From positions 17,346,098 to 17,410,097 of the forward strand of contig NC_135560.1 of the NCBI RefSeq assembly GCF_964340395.1: DNA of 64,000 bases, read 5' to 3'. Source of the DNA: Glandiceps talaboti. Lineage: Eukaryota > Hemichordata > Enteropneusta > Spengelidae. Shown here one piece after another: positions 27,401 through 60,786 of this stretch (positions within the stretch are counted from its first letter, which is position 1; every line of letters starts with the position of its first letter). Position numbers and translations under genes: made by a program. The notes below the pieces were generated by a model. The model ran no database searches. It worked only from the letters and a program-made list of their open reading frames with translations, and had not been told where the DNA came from.

Positions 27401-28549
27401 TACATCCACTAGATCAAAATTTAAGAATAAGAAATGATTATTTTGCAAGTTGCAAGAAAATGCCAATGTACCAATAGATGGTACATATGGGGAATTGTGA
27501 GATATGCCTATACATGTACATGTATGTATGTGAACACGCAACTACTGCTCTAAACCTCATTACACAACCACTCAATAAAGTTGTCACTAAATTGTTTCCC
27601 ATAAATGTTGCCCTCACTAGCGTAATGTATCACTGTTAACAGTTTTCTCTTTCAACATGGGTGATTCACAACCGATAAAACAATAATACTAAGGGATTGT
27701 CGCAGATTATCACACGATATCCAATACTTGTGTTAGCACAAAGAGTGAAGATTGATCATTTAGGTCATGGGAGAGGTTTTCTTGCAAAACTCAATTGTAA
27801 ATGTTAAAATGAATAAACAATTATGCACTGAGAATTTGATTAGATGCAGTAAATGTTTCATGAAATTGATTAACACTATTATAACACATACATCAACATC
27901 TCAATAGTGAATGTATGATGGTTGTAATCAACAAGTTAAAATGAACATAACATAACCAATAATAGAGACCACTTCGTACTTATAAAAAAGCAAATTACTC
28001 ATGTACATGTAGCTGTCTAAAAGACCTGAAGGTTTTGGTGAAGTAAATTGATTGTGTTTATAAGTTTGGTGATTATATATCAGTCTGTCTGTTGATGATA
28101 TCTAATATATACGCTTTTGAACTTTGTATATAGTTAAAGGGGTTAAAATCTAAAGTTATAAATTTTGCTATTTGTTACATAGTCCAGTCCCTTCATCTTA
28201 AGCTTAGGTATACAGTTCATTGCAGTGCCTGTAAAATATAAACAATGGATGTAAAATTCATGTCACATAATCTCTTCAAAATTAACTTGATGTTGTTTGC
28301 ATTAAGTGAATCAATCTGCCCAGAGCATTTAGGATACAGGATAGCTTTGCTGTGAACTCTGACTTTGACCTACAAATACATTTTATCTCCTGTTAAGTTT
28401 CTATTCAAGTTTACTCTATTTTTAGAAGGCTGATATAAAGCTACAGGTACCAATTAGTATGTTTCTCAGGGCATTTTATTGGGATTTACTACCAAAATTA
28501 TTGAACAAGTATATATCTTGGGAAAGTATGCAAGCATTACAAAATTATT
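24401..28549. other. Noncoding stretch rich in ACATGTA motifs
   Basis: No gene is recognisable. Palindromic acatgtacatgta-type motifs recur (for example near 25500, 25900, 27170, 27510). The region 27150-27560 contains loosely similar blocks (cacaactac...aggatt...aattgtgaag) that may be an eroded tandem repeat. Confidence 0.4.
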
Positions 28550-28586
28550 CCCCCCCCCCCCCCCCCCCCCAACAACAACAACAACA
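28550..28586. repeat. Poly-C tract and AAC repeat
   Basis: Twenty-one consecutive C residues are followed directly by (AAC)n. This is a likely site of sequencing or assembly error. Confidence 0.98.
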
Positions 28587-29146
28587 AAAAAGGGAGAGCG
28601 AGAATAACTAAAGACAAAAACTTCAGGGCTCTCCACCAAATTATTGTACAAGTGTAAAGTATGTATATTTGTGCATGTTTTATCAGATAACACGTCTTCT
28701 CTAGCCCCAGCAAAATTATGGGACACTTAGGTATGATAAACCTTGCAGGTTTCTGGGTACCCAAACCTTTACTAAAACACACTCATTGGATCTTCATTGA
28801 CTATTTATGAAGTACATGCTTCTTGAAGACTGTTTTTGCTGCCAAATATGTTTACAGACCAATGAATATGACGATCTATCAAACCAATTTTTCACATACT
28901 GTATGATGTACATGCCCATAAATTGTCAATCAGGTAATGTTGGAATCTTTAAGTTGTTTACAAGGAGATCCCAGTATCACTGAAAACTTTGATATAAATG
29001 TCAATGTAAATTGTTTATCACATTATTTTGTTACTTGTATATTTAAACACAGTTTATATTGTGCAATAAAAAATGAAAAATGGAATTGTATGGAAATAAG
29101 TGCTACAGTAAATGTGTACAAAATGTATCTACAAAGACTGAGTGTA

Positions 29147-29227
29147 TAAAATAATATAAAATAATATAATGTGATGTGATGCAATGCAATGTGATATGAT
29201 ACAATACGATACAATACAGTACAATAT
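29147..29227. repeat. Degenerate 5-bp repeat
   Basis: Variants of the pentamers aatat, gtgat, gcaat and acaat run for about 80 bp (gatgtgatgcaatgcaatgt and similar). The sequence remains purely low complexity. Confidence 0.9.
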
Positions 29228-30479
29228 ATGAATACATTGCAATAAAATTTATTTTGTATGCACTATCAACCCTTTTGGATAACATTGTACAGTGTATTGT
29301 GTACATTTATGTATGGTTGTTTTCTCCACAATATATCCTAGTTAAAGCTGGGTCCAATTATTATTCAAATTTAGACCTATCATGGTGCAATCCATTGTAC
29401 ACTTTGTATGCATTTTGACTACACAAAGGATGAAACTAGTAGATGCAAAATATATAAATTTAATCAAAGCAAGACTAGTTTTTTCATTGCTATCAGACTT
29501 TAATAAGATTTTTTGTACTTCATGTGACATGCAAATTGTTGAATTGATCTAAATTTAGAGATCTATGCGTGGAAAAGACCCGAATGCGATCGCAGTGTGA
29601 ATATTTTGATAATTTCACATACCTGCATGCATGTTATGTGTACGATTGTAGCGACATTGCCCGACGTATTGATTGATTTCCTGATGAGTAGTAGCTTAAT
29701 TATGATGAATAAATCACAATCAGTGTGATGAATATTGCCTGCAGAGAAAATGAAGTCTGATTGCGAGGCAAATAACACCATGTATAAATGACTTCCTTTT
29801 CCTTGTCTGTTTGTCATCATGTATACTGCATTAGGTAGCAGCTGAATGTTTGAATGTTAAAATTTATGTCTAGCTGACATCAAAATCAGAAATTACGACT
29901 AGTAGCAGGTATCTTATACCTGTCATGATGATGATTCCAAAACCCAATAACATTTGGTATAAGAGAGATATATAAAAAAAAAACCAGTGATGCGAGAAAC
30001 CACATACTACATGTTGGCATTTAATTTGAAATGTCAATATTTTCGCGTTCATGGAGAAATATCAAAGGCTGGTAATTATGAGTACTCAGAGTAGTAATAA
30101 AATGATATCATTTTTTCAGAATCTATGCAAAAATGACAAATTGTTTTAGTTTGTAAAGGGCCCCACGAATTCGTCATAACTTTTGTGATTTATTACTCTA
30201 GATTTGATGAATTTTACAAGTTTTCCTCAATGAAATTTTGACAAGGTGAAAAGGGTACAATTAATCAGGGTATGATATTTGATATATTTGAGATGATGAC
30301 ATCATACCGGTAGATTTGAATGAGAATTATTATTTTCATCAAAGCTATAAACATTACTGATCTATATGCATATATAGGGCAGCAAAGCATGCATGTCGCA
30401 GTATACATGTATATATTACACAAAGTGTATATCCAGATGCATTGCTAACAAACTTCATGCCTTTCTGAACGCTTAACAA
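29228..30479. other. Noncoding stretch, no gene seen
   Basis: I find no repeat or domain in this stretch on either strand. Confidence 0.4.
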
Positions 30480-30777
30480 CTAATGATACCATTCATCAAC
30501 ACAACACAACACAACACAACACAACACTGGGACCAAATTCCACATTCCAAAAGCACACCCCCGATCCTTCAGATACAGGGAATCCACTGTTGCAATAGTC
30601 CATCAATCTAATGACTTCCTAAATTCTTCTACTCTTTTTGATATTCCAAACATGTCTGGTTTTGGGGTTTCTAATATTTTCTTTTAATTTTTTTTTATCT
30701 GTATCGTGTATATATGTAATGTATTTGTTATATTTTATTGCATATGAAAAACCATTTTATGGATGCATTGCTGTGAA

Positions 30778-30809
<32 letters not shown>

Positions 30810-30826
30810 AATAAATAATAATAATA
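30480..30826 (+). mobile_element. Possible retroposon 3' end with (AAAT)n tail
   Basis: An (AACAC)n run (30497-30526) is followed by a 45-codon frame (IPKAHPRSFRYRESTVAIVH ... ending in TAA near 30689), a T-rich untranslated part, and a direct (AAAT)n tail from 30777. A short frame, 3' UTR and tetranucleotide tail are how 5'-truncated non-LTR elements end. The peptide is too short and diverged for me to place in a family, so this remains an inference. Confidence 0.4.
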
Positions 30827-33800
30827 TGCCTGCACCATTATTTGAGGAAGCAACAGGGCTGTTCCAATAATACATGTACAGATGTACAGATGAAATAAAG
30901 AGTTACAAAATGCATTCTTTCAAAAATGCCATAGTTTTTACAATTTTTAAGTATCTTATTAAGTGTATTTTAAGATCTGACAAAATAATAGTGATCTGCT
31001 AGCAATATCCATAATCCATATCATCATTTGATTAATATATGAATAACAAGAACAACAAAAACACTGCAAATTAAGTAATAATGAATGTGTTTGGACGTTG
31101 GGTAGATGCCAAACATAAAATATTGCTTTGATTAAAGAGAATCACAAAACTATTGAGAATAATCTCACAATGTTAGCTCATTGTAGTACACCTCTGATAA
31201 TTCATAAATGTACATTTGTATAGTGATAGGCAAGGTAAATATCTAGGCTTCCATTTCAATGGAATTATTCCATGGTGTATTTCTTTCAAGTTCATTCTAC
31301 CTGTGCTACCAGCCATACAATGTTACCATGGGAAGTAGTGGAATGTGACTATATAAAGATACATATACTTGCATGCATGCCTAGTGATTCCGCCTGCCCT
31401 TTATTTCCTACCCAGTCGATACCCTTGATGGAACACCTGTTCTTCAAAGTAAGGAATGGTATTGATTTTAATACCTTCAATCATGTCTGCCTCAAAATTT
31501 GATAGATTGAAAGAGAGAGAATGAGAGCAAGTGTACAAAGTAGATCAACTTGGCGTTAAAAGCCCTGATACAAGAAATCATTTAGATCTCATATCAAATG
31601 TTGGTTTAGATGTTAGAGTATAGTTACAGTATGGTGTGTATTTATGTGTTTGATTCAGTATGGATGAGTATTCCCTGCTGCTCATTACGTACTTGTGCTG
31701 CCACTATGTTTGATACATATGTCCACAAATGAAGATAAAGGCAGTCTGATGTTTAACTATTACAAATGCCAGGACACATGTCCAGATTTTATAGTACTCA
31801 TTTTCCTCATATTCCACATTCAGTAATGTACATTTTTGTGTATGATAACATTTTATACATGCTCAGGGCTCGAGATTAGCGGTAATGTGAAACATCATAT
31901 CTTGGCTATCAAATTTATTAGGTAGTAGTCTAAGATCAATAGAAATCAATAGAAAGTTGTAGCTGAAACAGTTCACATGGCCAAGTCGGACTACATGGTA
32001 TAGAAGTTAAATTCAAGCCCTACAGGCTGGCATCATATTCTGTTCAAACTATTAACATGATAAAGTCTGCAAATAAATTTCCAAAAACCAGTGTCACATT
32101 TTTGATACACAATTGCCGTCTTTGAAGTTTGAAAAATGAAACAACAACAAGGGCCTTTCTCTGACTAGCATAAACCCCTTTTGAATGTATGTGTATGTGC
32201 CCTCACAAAAGAATGAGTTATTGGTGATTATTTAAAGGACTGCTTCTGCTAGCTACACTTGCATATGTAGCTGAAATAAAGTTTCCTGATGAGTGCCTGA
32301 GTTATTGGTTCATGTTTTGATGGAATACAAGGAGCTGAATAACGGAAATAGAAAATCACTACCGAATGGAAAGGGTATTTATAGAGCAATTTGGATCATG
32401 AAACTGTGCCTTTATAGTATCTTTCCTGGCAATTTTCTGTAAGCCGTAATTTCAGTTCATTATTGCTGAATTAAATCAGTATAAAGCAGTATAGTTGTGA
32501 GAGGCAAGGATAACAAACCTAGCTGAACTTAAAAAAGTATATTAGAACTACTTACTGTGAACCTATTGCTGATGAATTAAAACTGCATCTTGTTTCATTG
32601 AAATTTTGAAAGTCAATTCCCACAGGAATTGTGAGATTATCCGGTAATATTCAAAACGTTCTTTTCTAATTAAAATCTTTGCAATAACCTGCTTGATCTT
32701 CTTTTAAGATTGCTTCTCAACACTTTATCACGACATCATGTCCAGGAAATTCTCATTTCATCACCGCAACCTGTCATCGGCAATTTACCTCACCACATAC
32801 AAGTACTTCATGTACTACAGAGTTCATTAATAATTTATTTCTAAAGCCTAAGTTGATGTTATTTTCTTTAGATTCGTGATGAGAAATAAGAAGAGATTGT
32901 CAAATAAGCAAATTACGAAGACATGGTTATGATGGCTATGATGAGTATGTAAAAGGAGTCAATAGATAAGAAATAGATTCAGTTTTGATGAGATTTTATT
33001 TGTCAACGGTAAATCTGCACCTGTTCGGTTATTAAATATCTGCAGGTTGAAAATGATCATGGTGCTTGATTGTTTAAGAATTAGATTGTCACAGCTTTAC
33101 ATAAACTAAACCTTAACACCCACATAGGATTGTACATGAAATCAAATTTGATGCAGGTGTACAGTGAGCACTATGAACATTAGGTTCTTCACTAATCATT
33201 TTGTACTATTAACAGAACACATGTACATACAGCACAGTAATACAAGTACACATAAGATGTTATATTACATCAGAAATTTTCCAAAGCAAAAAAAGAAGAT
33301 TCAAATTGATTAATAAGATTTCCATTAAAAGATTAGCAATTATAGATAAAATTCACATTATTCATGTATATAAAACCAAAATGTGAATCTAAAAGCATAG
33401 AATATATTTGTGTTATACCTGGTGTACACGCTTGACATTACTATAATTTCAAGGTCAGGCACAGCCTTTTAGCAACTTTATGTTAAGCATCGTTTGCAAT
33501 GGCTTCAGGTGATGTGATATTTTCAGTGTCATGTTTGTGTATTTACTTGTCAGTGAATAAGAAATTCAGTTTCAGTCATTATTACAGTTTCTATTTTGTG
33601 AATACTGCACTCAATTCTTCCACTTAAGATTATAAAGTAGACATATTTTGAACAGATCACTGTTACTGTAGAATTGTTTCCTTGCTACATTTATTCATTT
33701 CTTTTTTTATTGAATCTGTTAATGAAAGACGTGTACTTATATAATAATTCTTTGGTGTGTATTTATGTACATTTACATTTGTGTGGCAGTCTCGAGCTCC

Positions 33801-35121
33801 TTAACAATATTTCATGTACATCTGCATCTATGTGTATGAGCACCTCAGAATGCTGAAGGTCAAGTTTCAATGTGATTGAACTAATATACATTCAAAAAGT
33901 CATCTTGCAATACATGTAGTATATTCTTGGTATTAAAAGTGATGCAAATTAACATTTTCAGGTCGGAAGACATAAACTATCGTTCATTTTGTTGCACTTA
34001 TTCCAACCATATTTTGAAAGCTGCTATTTTCAATAGCAAACTAGTGCTCTCAGTGTGCGAGAATCAGTAAAGGATTTGATTGGCCAGTGTGTCAGACACT
34101 GAAAATGCCAATCAAGATGAAAACGTAAACATGTCAAATGGAAGATGGAGTCAAGCAATATTGAAGGTATCAAAATCAAATGAGCAACTAGCCGACCACC
34201 AATATCAGCTTTTAATCAGATTGGCCAGGTTTCTACAGAAGTTTTATTGTGTGCTACATGAACACAAACATTTATACACTGGAGCATAAATTCTCACATA
34301 TCTGTCGATTACTGAAATTTATTGCATGCTCTTGGATATTCTTCTTTTCATTGCTTGAGTGGCGTCCTCGATTCTCTAAAAAAACAAATTGGGCCATCTC
34401 TTTCCCACACTTTGCAGAGCTTGATTACAAGTATTAATAGCACCTGCTTCATCTTTGCACCCTCAGTGGTAATTATTCACAATTTTTTAAGCACCTAATT
34501 GTAAGATTTACATGTAGTTAATCTCTTGTGGTACTTCTGTCATAACCATATGCTTTCTATTTTCACTCAGGAAATTGAAAATGTTGAAGTGTTTGTCTTT
34601 TTTATATCTGTCCCTATCAATCTGTGTAGTCCTTGCGTCATTGAGAGTTCTGTTCTAATTTATGTATATCGAAGCCATTATTGGAGGATGACTTACATGT
34701 ATGCAATACCTACTGGTACGTATACATGTACGTACATGTATACATGAATGTTAATATATAGTATCATACAACACAAAAACAATCCTAGGCAAATGGCATT
34801 AGATATATGCTGGTCCCATTTTATTAGATGAAAAGGTTGAGCTCATGTCCACTGTTTTGGTTGTGTTGCATGTTATGTGTTTCGGAAGATCTATAATTTT
34901 CTCATACTCCTTTCCATGTTTGAAATTGTATCCTCAGAATCCTGTATCATGGGCTTCTACAGTTTAGAATTTATAAAAATCAGTCGTCATACGTTATCAG
35001 CGGTAAAAATGAATACAAAAGTGACCTTATTCTTTGACTGCTTCGCATTTTAAAGAGTTTATTTGACGTTATCACATGTTCAAATTGTACTTGTAAGTCT
35101 TGAATTGAACATTATCTAGTT

Positions 35122-35176
35122 TGGGTTATTAGATATTTTTGTAAAAACTGGGTTATTAGATATTTTTGTAAAACTG
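35122..35176. repeat. 27-bp tandem duplication
   Basis: gggttattagatatttttgt plus aaaact occurs twice in direct succession, nearly identical. Confidence 0.93.
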
Positions 35177-35708
35177 ACAGCTTTGTTGTTCTTGTACATT
35201 CTTAGCAGGTGGTTAACCGCAACACCAGATACGACCAATCTTTCAGACTAATATTCACACGTATCATTTTAAATTATAGTTTAATTCTGTTTGCATTTGA
35301 TTAGATTTCAAATTTGCTAGAAGAATCGATAAGTTCTAGGCTCATAAAGTAGAGTGTGCCTCAGGGACAAGTTTCCCTGAAACTGTTATTTCCAAGGCAT
35401 GTTCTACATTATTATAAAAGTAATTATAAGGTTACAGAATTAATATTAGCTAATCAGAATTGTACTGTACTGCTCTTTTTTACCACATTTCCAGCAACAT
35501 TATTACTAGTCTTCACACGTACATGTACATGTCTACATGTATACCCAGGTTCATAGAAGTTTATTTCATGCATGCAGTAGATATCATAATTTAATTATGC
35601 CATCATCAAATCATTTTGAGACATCAAGCATGCACAGATTGGAACAGAATAACTCAAAGCGTGATCTTTTTTTCAACCTTTAGTGGTGGCATGTGTTTGT
35701 ATGCACTG

Positions 35709-35800
35709 ACTGTGGTTGCTGTATATGCCTATGGGGGACACTCGGGGTCTACTGTAGTTGCTGTATATGCCGATGTGGACACTCAGGGTCTACTGTGGCT
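35709..35800. repeat. ~42-bp tandem duplication
   Basis: actgtRgttgctgtatatgc, then c-atg-gg-acactcRggg and tct, occurs twice in succession with a partial third start. Confidence 0.9.
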
Positions 35801-37318
35801 TGTGAGATATATAGGCATGTACTGTACCGGTATAATGTATCATCAGTTTTGTCTCTGCTCCCAGGGTGAATTTGATTAGTAAATAAAGCTATTAAGCTGG
35901 TGCAGGTAATACAATTAGTACCTGTAACTTAAAGAGTGAATACTAATTAACAGTGTTCAGAATGTGAATGTGAACTTCATTTCTCTCAGTTCCCATTAGG
36001 GTTGTTTGAACTCAATACAAGATTATAGTGATTGTTTTCGGTGGAACATGATTTCGTTCATGGACCATCAACTTCAAAGTACTTGTATCTAGGGAATTAT
36101 GGCTGTGTTTTTATCGTTCAATGCTACATGCTAGGAGTGCTGCATTTGCATGTATAATGAATGTTATACCTACTTCTCACAAGTGATAGTATCAATGTTT
36201 CTGTAAGGTTTAATAGTTACTCATCTGAGTGTCGCCACAGTCTGTTTGTGTTTGATATCTTCCTTCCCAGATGGTATAACTAAAGTACTGAGATATGCAT
36301 GTAATAGGATGTGTCTCGAATTACTCTACTGTAATAAATGCCATTATTTCCAGTAAAGGTATTGATAAATTCCCAATTCTACTGCAATGTTGATGTTTTA
36401 GTTTCCACTGGCACTTGGGACAAAAGTATGTGCATACACATATCGTATTCATACCACTCACATGCTACTGAAAGTACAAATATAAGTACATGTACATGAT
36501 TGTCTGTCTTTTCTACATTATTCACGTTATAACCTACAGTACAAGTATTTCAACCATGGATAGTTGTACATAGTACATCCGACATTCAAACCAAAAATAC
36601 ACTGTATTGAAAAATTAGGATTAATTGCAATTTGAACATCACAAGATCAGACATGCATTTTAATGAATTAGTGTATAATTTCCATATTTGTGTTCAAACT
36701 TGTTCAACATGGCTTGCATGAGGTATATTATATGATAGTACATTTTAAAAGATTAGTACTTCCAGACCGTGTACTATATTTGGTACCTAATCCCCGATTC
36801 CTGTCAAATATGGATATTTAGGTCAGGATGAAGTGATCAGCTTTTACAGCTTCATGCAGTTCATAAAATGATGATAACTGTTAAATTCCCTATAGATTAA
36901 CCTTTGATGTAATCCTATAAATGATATTACCAATGGATGTCATAATTCCATGTTATTGCTTATCCTCAATACTTAGTTCCATTCTGATGGCTTTGATGAG
37001 TTGGATCATCAGTCATACCCAGTGTGAACTGTGTGATGACGTATTACCCCGGTACATGTATTAGCTGAACTGCAGTAGATATGTGATCTTCCCCAGAGAA
37101 GTAGTGTTATGAAATCAATATCAATGAATATACAACTTTTGTTGTACATCATGCCGAACTGTTTTTCAGCCTCTGTTTTAAAAAAAAGGAAGAAATTAGA
37201 TTTTGTAGACAAGTCACTGAACATAAATGTCAATATAAAGTATAGAGGCAAGGATAACATTTGTGAATTTATGTCTTTGCACTATGTGACCCATGAAATA
37301 TACACATAACAAATACAT

Positions 37319-37346
37319 GTACACACACACACACACACACACACAT

Positions 37347-37400
<54 letters not shown>
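37319..37400. repeat. Compound AC / AT microsatellite
   Basis: (AC)n passes through acat units into about 42 bp of (AT)n. The perfect AT run is self-complementary and could fold on itself. Confidence 0.98.
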
Positions 37401-37403
<3 letters not shown>

Positions 37404-38677
37404 GTATATAAACTCAGTATAGAATGTCTACGCTGGCGTAAACAGTACTCAATACATAATGTATGTAGAACTATAGAAGAGCTATAGAATTATACCGTTA
37501 GTCCTCTGATAATCGCAACAGCGTGAAACGCTAAAGATCAAATAATATGTAAAATATACGAAATGTCGGTCATCAAGTAATTAAAGTTATTCATGATGTA
37601 CACTCTGTTATGAAATTAAACTGTTAGCAGATGGTCTGCCACCAGAAATAAACATTTTTTGTATTTACAAAGTGCTTTAGATCAAATAGTGCAATATATT
37701 AAAGCTAACACGACAATGGTGCACACAAAATTTCAGATTACACCTATAATGTAAAGACACTGACGAGTTGTATGGCGTAACAGTATGCTTTCTGCTTCCT
37801 AAATTGTGCATGCTAACCTTTTGTATAAATAAACTCTACCTTTCCAAGCGAACTTGATCAAACTGTGCATGTATTCGATGACCAAACACTCCAAAATTGT
37901 AGAAGGCACCTTGGAGACATTACAATGAGCAACGAAAAAATTTTCTACTATTGTAGTCCTTGTCTTTAAAAGATTTCAAGTGTATCTGTATTAGTTATGA
38001 AGATTAATAGAAATACAAAAATGAGATATTGGTCTTACTACATATACACGTAATTGTCATGCATGTGGTCTTAGTCAACATATGGTTTGATAACTTCAGA
38101 TGAGTTTCCATTATAATCCTTTTCTATCACTATATACAAAATGTAGACTACATATTTACCAGGTCTATTTTCTGCAGAATACATAGGGGATCACACCTTT
38201 CTGTCTACAAGCACATGGTGTGACAATCAACTGTCATAAAGTCAATCTAGGTTATGTGAACCTAGCAATCCATCATGAACCATGTAATTGGCTCATTGAA
38301 GGAAACCCAAATGATTGACAGTGATCCAAATGGAAAGTAACACTAAACAAAGTACCTTGTAATATAGTTATAAGCTTACTTGATCCACCTTGGTTCACAT
38401 AGGTTGGTAGCAGCTGCTGCTTAGCTTCAGGCTTGCATGTATATTATCCAGTATCAATGCTGGAAATATCAATAATTGTAAGGCTATGATGATGTACCTC
38501 TTGAAAGCCATTGTTGGTGAATTTGGTCAAATTAATTTGGCTGTTATTGGTGCACACTAGTCCACATAAATGATGCATAGGATTGCAGCAGTCATGTTGG
38601 AAAGCTCATTCAAGTTCTTTATTTCCTGTATTTTAGTATTGGAGACATTGGACGTCAAACAGACACATACAGGTTTT

Positions 38678-38679
<2 letters not shown>

Positions 38680-38757
<78 letters not shown>

Positions 38758-38894
38758 AGACACAGACAGACAGACACACACATACACATACACAGGAACA
38801 CACACACACATACGTACGTACGTACGTACATACGTACGTACATACATACATACATACATACATACATACATACATACATACATACATACATACA
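38680..38894. repeat. Compound AC / ACGT / ACAT microsatellite
   Basis: About 70 bp of (AC)n are followed by acag-rich interruptions, then (ACGT)n at about 38813-38840 and (ACAT)n to 38894. Open frames reading Thr-His or Cys-Val strings here are repeat artefacts. Confidence 0.98.
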
Positions 38895-40924
38895 CACCAA
38901 GTGTCATTGTACCCTTTTTGTTAAGTTTATATTGATTCTATAATTCATGACATGTGTATGCAGGGTTGCTTGTTATATTAGACCAGATATCCAGAACTAT
39001 AACTTGAAATAATTGAAGAATTCATTAGCTCAGTTTAGTTAGGTATTAATATCATTGATGAAATGTACTTACTGCCAAGATGAAATGAGTTATGACATTA
39101 GTAAATTAACATCTATATGTAGCTTTCATTTAGTATGTCTGCAAGTGTGATAACTAATCTTGTCTCACAGTTGGGAAAATGTGTCATGACCTGCTTAAGT
39201 TGGCAACTAATTAGTTTTCTCAAATAATAAACAAGATCTCAGTGAGCTTCTTTCCCTGTGAAGGTTTATTTCAGTACATATTGTCTGGCATTCTAATGCT
39301 CAACTTTAACAGTTCTCTGATATTCTCACATACTCCAAAAAATACAAAATGTGAATTTAAAATTGTCTGATTGTAATACTGTGTGTCATTTTTTATTGTA
39401 TACGATTCATTGTGTTGAGACTTACGTACACTGTAGATCTAAGCATTATAACAAGAATATGTTTGTGATTATTAGTCCACATTGGGTGAAGCCAGAGGAG
39501 ACTACTGCGTGTACTTTGGTGGACCAACGATACTAAGTTTGATCACGCTTGGGAGCTCAGATTAGGGACAAGTTATGGATAGGTATAGGGTTTGACAGTT
39601 TACCTTAAGATTGATACGATCCATTTACTTCCAGTTGTCCATTCTCGTACAGGGTACTTGTGCCCAGAGTTGTCAAACAAGTTTCTCATAAAAATGTATT
39701 TATATGATGCAAAGTGTATAATGTGTATGTGTGTGTTTACTCATGGTTTGCCACATGGAGTCAAACCACTAATGCACAGTCTAACAAGTGCATGACGCAT
39801 ATATTAAAATATAGAGAATATTTGAAGACACTACACGAGGAAAAAAATATGTACCTTCGACATTCACAACATTTGAAACTAGACTTTAGTTAAAGCAGCT
39901 GCACAGGAAAAGTGTATTAACTGTCACACCATTTTAGTGGTATACACACAGTAAATGTCAAATAACCAATCCTTTTGGAAAATGTCTTCATTTTGATAGT
40001 AATGGTCCTGAAGCAACATAAAGTGTGACTAGATATCCATTTGTGTGAATCAAATGACATTTGAAAGAACACTATTGATCTTTTCACGACCATCCTTAGA
40101 GAAAATGGTTTCCTTAAAAGAGTTATCAGATTCCTTACAGCGTGTTGACGAGAAGTCATAAACACTTCGGTGTAATGACTTTCATTTCTAACTGATAAAT
40201 TTGACAGCTGAGACATTTTTAGCAGCAATCTTCACAGAATGAATCAGGTGTTAATTGACATTGAAAGATGAAGTTGCAATCAAAAGGCTTGTTGGATTGC
40301 TAGCCACAAGAAACTGATTCCAAAAGTTTCACTGATGTAGTACATTCCCCAATGAATGGTTAGAGTACAATTGAGATGTGATGTGCTGTAGGGCTATTGT
40401 ATTTCACTGTGTAATGGCATATACTGAAAAATACCCAGTCATGTCAATCTAAGTATTTTGCCTATCACAAACTGACATAATGCCTGTTTATATACTCCAT
40501 CATTTAATATATGTGATTTCAAATATATAGAATATAGTTTTGGTCTAATTCTGCATTGTCAGGCTGTAACGGAGTATGTGCATCGCGAATGACAATCACT
40601 GTGTTTGATGTACCGTATTGTTGTGTATGTATTGGTAAATATCTCTTTCACTCACAACATAAATTTTTTGGTACCATCAAATTTATTTTAACAAAATGAC
40701 ATGTACTATATAATTTAGTCTGCTGATATGATTTTAAAGGTGGTCCTTCCTATCTTCTCTCATCTGTTCTCAGAAGACAATAATTTATCAGAATGCCATG
40801 AAATGTACATTGTAAATGTCATTTATAGGTGATAATAAAATGCTTGCCTGCATTGCATATGTAGGTTCTTACCAAAATTACAAACGGCGAATTCCTAAAA
40901 AAATGCATTCTTTTTGTTCCACAG
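38895..40924. other. Noncoding stretch 5' of first visible SNX27 exon
   Basis: A 103-codon minus-strand frame at 39917-40228 has no recognisable domain. The last 60 bases form the polypyrimidine tract and acceptor of the 40925 exon. Confidence 0.45.
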
Positions 40925-60068
<19,144 letters not shown>

Positions 60069-60786
60069 ACCAGCCAATCAGACTCCAATGTTATCATCAC
60101 ATGATGAAAAGTGACCAATCACAGAGCACTAAATTTCTGAGAATTGTCAACTTAGCCATTAAAGAAAAACGTAATCCTTTTTGTTGATGAAAAGTATATT
60201 ATTTAACAGTAAAAACTCAAAAATTAGCATGATTTTTTTTGTATGACCTTATTATACAGTGCATTTTTTTAGGAGCATACCATGCATATAACCAGTCACT
60301 CTTCTTTTATGACACATTTTTTTAGCATTTCAAAAATTAACGCATTTGTTGTGTGTTAATTCTATAGGACAGTAATTTATGGTGCAAACATAAAAAAACA
60401 AAAAAACATGATTTCCAGGTCATTATTACCATGGCTTTAATTTCCTTTGTACATAGTGCTTTTCTGTTTTTGCTTTTTTTTTCAATTTTGTCAAATTAAG
60501 ATTCTTCAGTGTACAGGCTACCCTTGGTAATATGACTATGCTTGCATTGTTGTTCATTGTGTGTTGTACAGTATTACAATGTAAGAATCGGGGGGAGGGG
60601 AGAGGATGGGGGTATTATTCAACTCTGTGTCAGATGGGTTCATAGAATATTAAACAGATATGGAACTTGCAAATGGTTTGATAGCAGATGTCACTATAGT
60701 GCTATAACCATAGTCAGTGGAGAAGTGCACTCTCTATGCTACAACTTTGTGTTTCAATACATCACAGAATTCATCCAGTGAATAAA
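60069..60786 (+). promoter_or_regulatory. Probable SNX27 3' UTR with AATAAA signal
   Basis: AT-rich sequence after the TAA with no open frame worth reporting. The first canonical AATAAA downstream of the stop that I noticed is at 60781-60786, followed within about 30 bases by T/G-rich sequence (ttgatttgtctgg), giving a UTR of roughly 0.7 kb. An ATTAAA variant at about 60158 is an alternative. The assignment is from motif position only. Confidence 0.4.

Larger units (their letters stand above)
30827..37318. other. Long noncoding stretch upstream of SNX27 exons
   Basis: This stretch probably lies in the first SNX27 intron if the missing PDZ exon is upstream. I find small duplications at 35122-35176 and 35709-35800. 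An open frame at 34080-34289 has coding-like composition (VSDTENANQDENVNMSNGRW) but no recognisable domain and no ATG at its start. Confidence 0.4.

Noticed and set aside
34560-34620. Acceptor-like tttcactcag followed by EIENVEVFVF as a possible exon
   Set aside because: The frame turns into Phe-rich non-coding-like sequence, has no good donor, and does not match the missing PDZ exon.
38557-38935. Thr-His and Cys-Val repeat peptides
   Set aside because: Direct translations of an AC/ACAT microsatellite in both strands.
39917-40228. 103-codon minus-strand frame upstream of SNX27
   Set aside because: Several frames of this size are expected by chance. No domain, no splice context, and no repeat-borne gene recognised.
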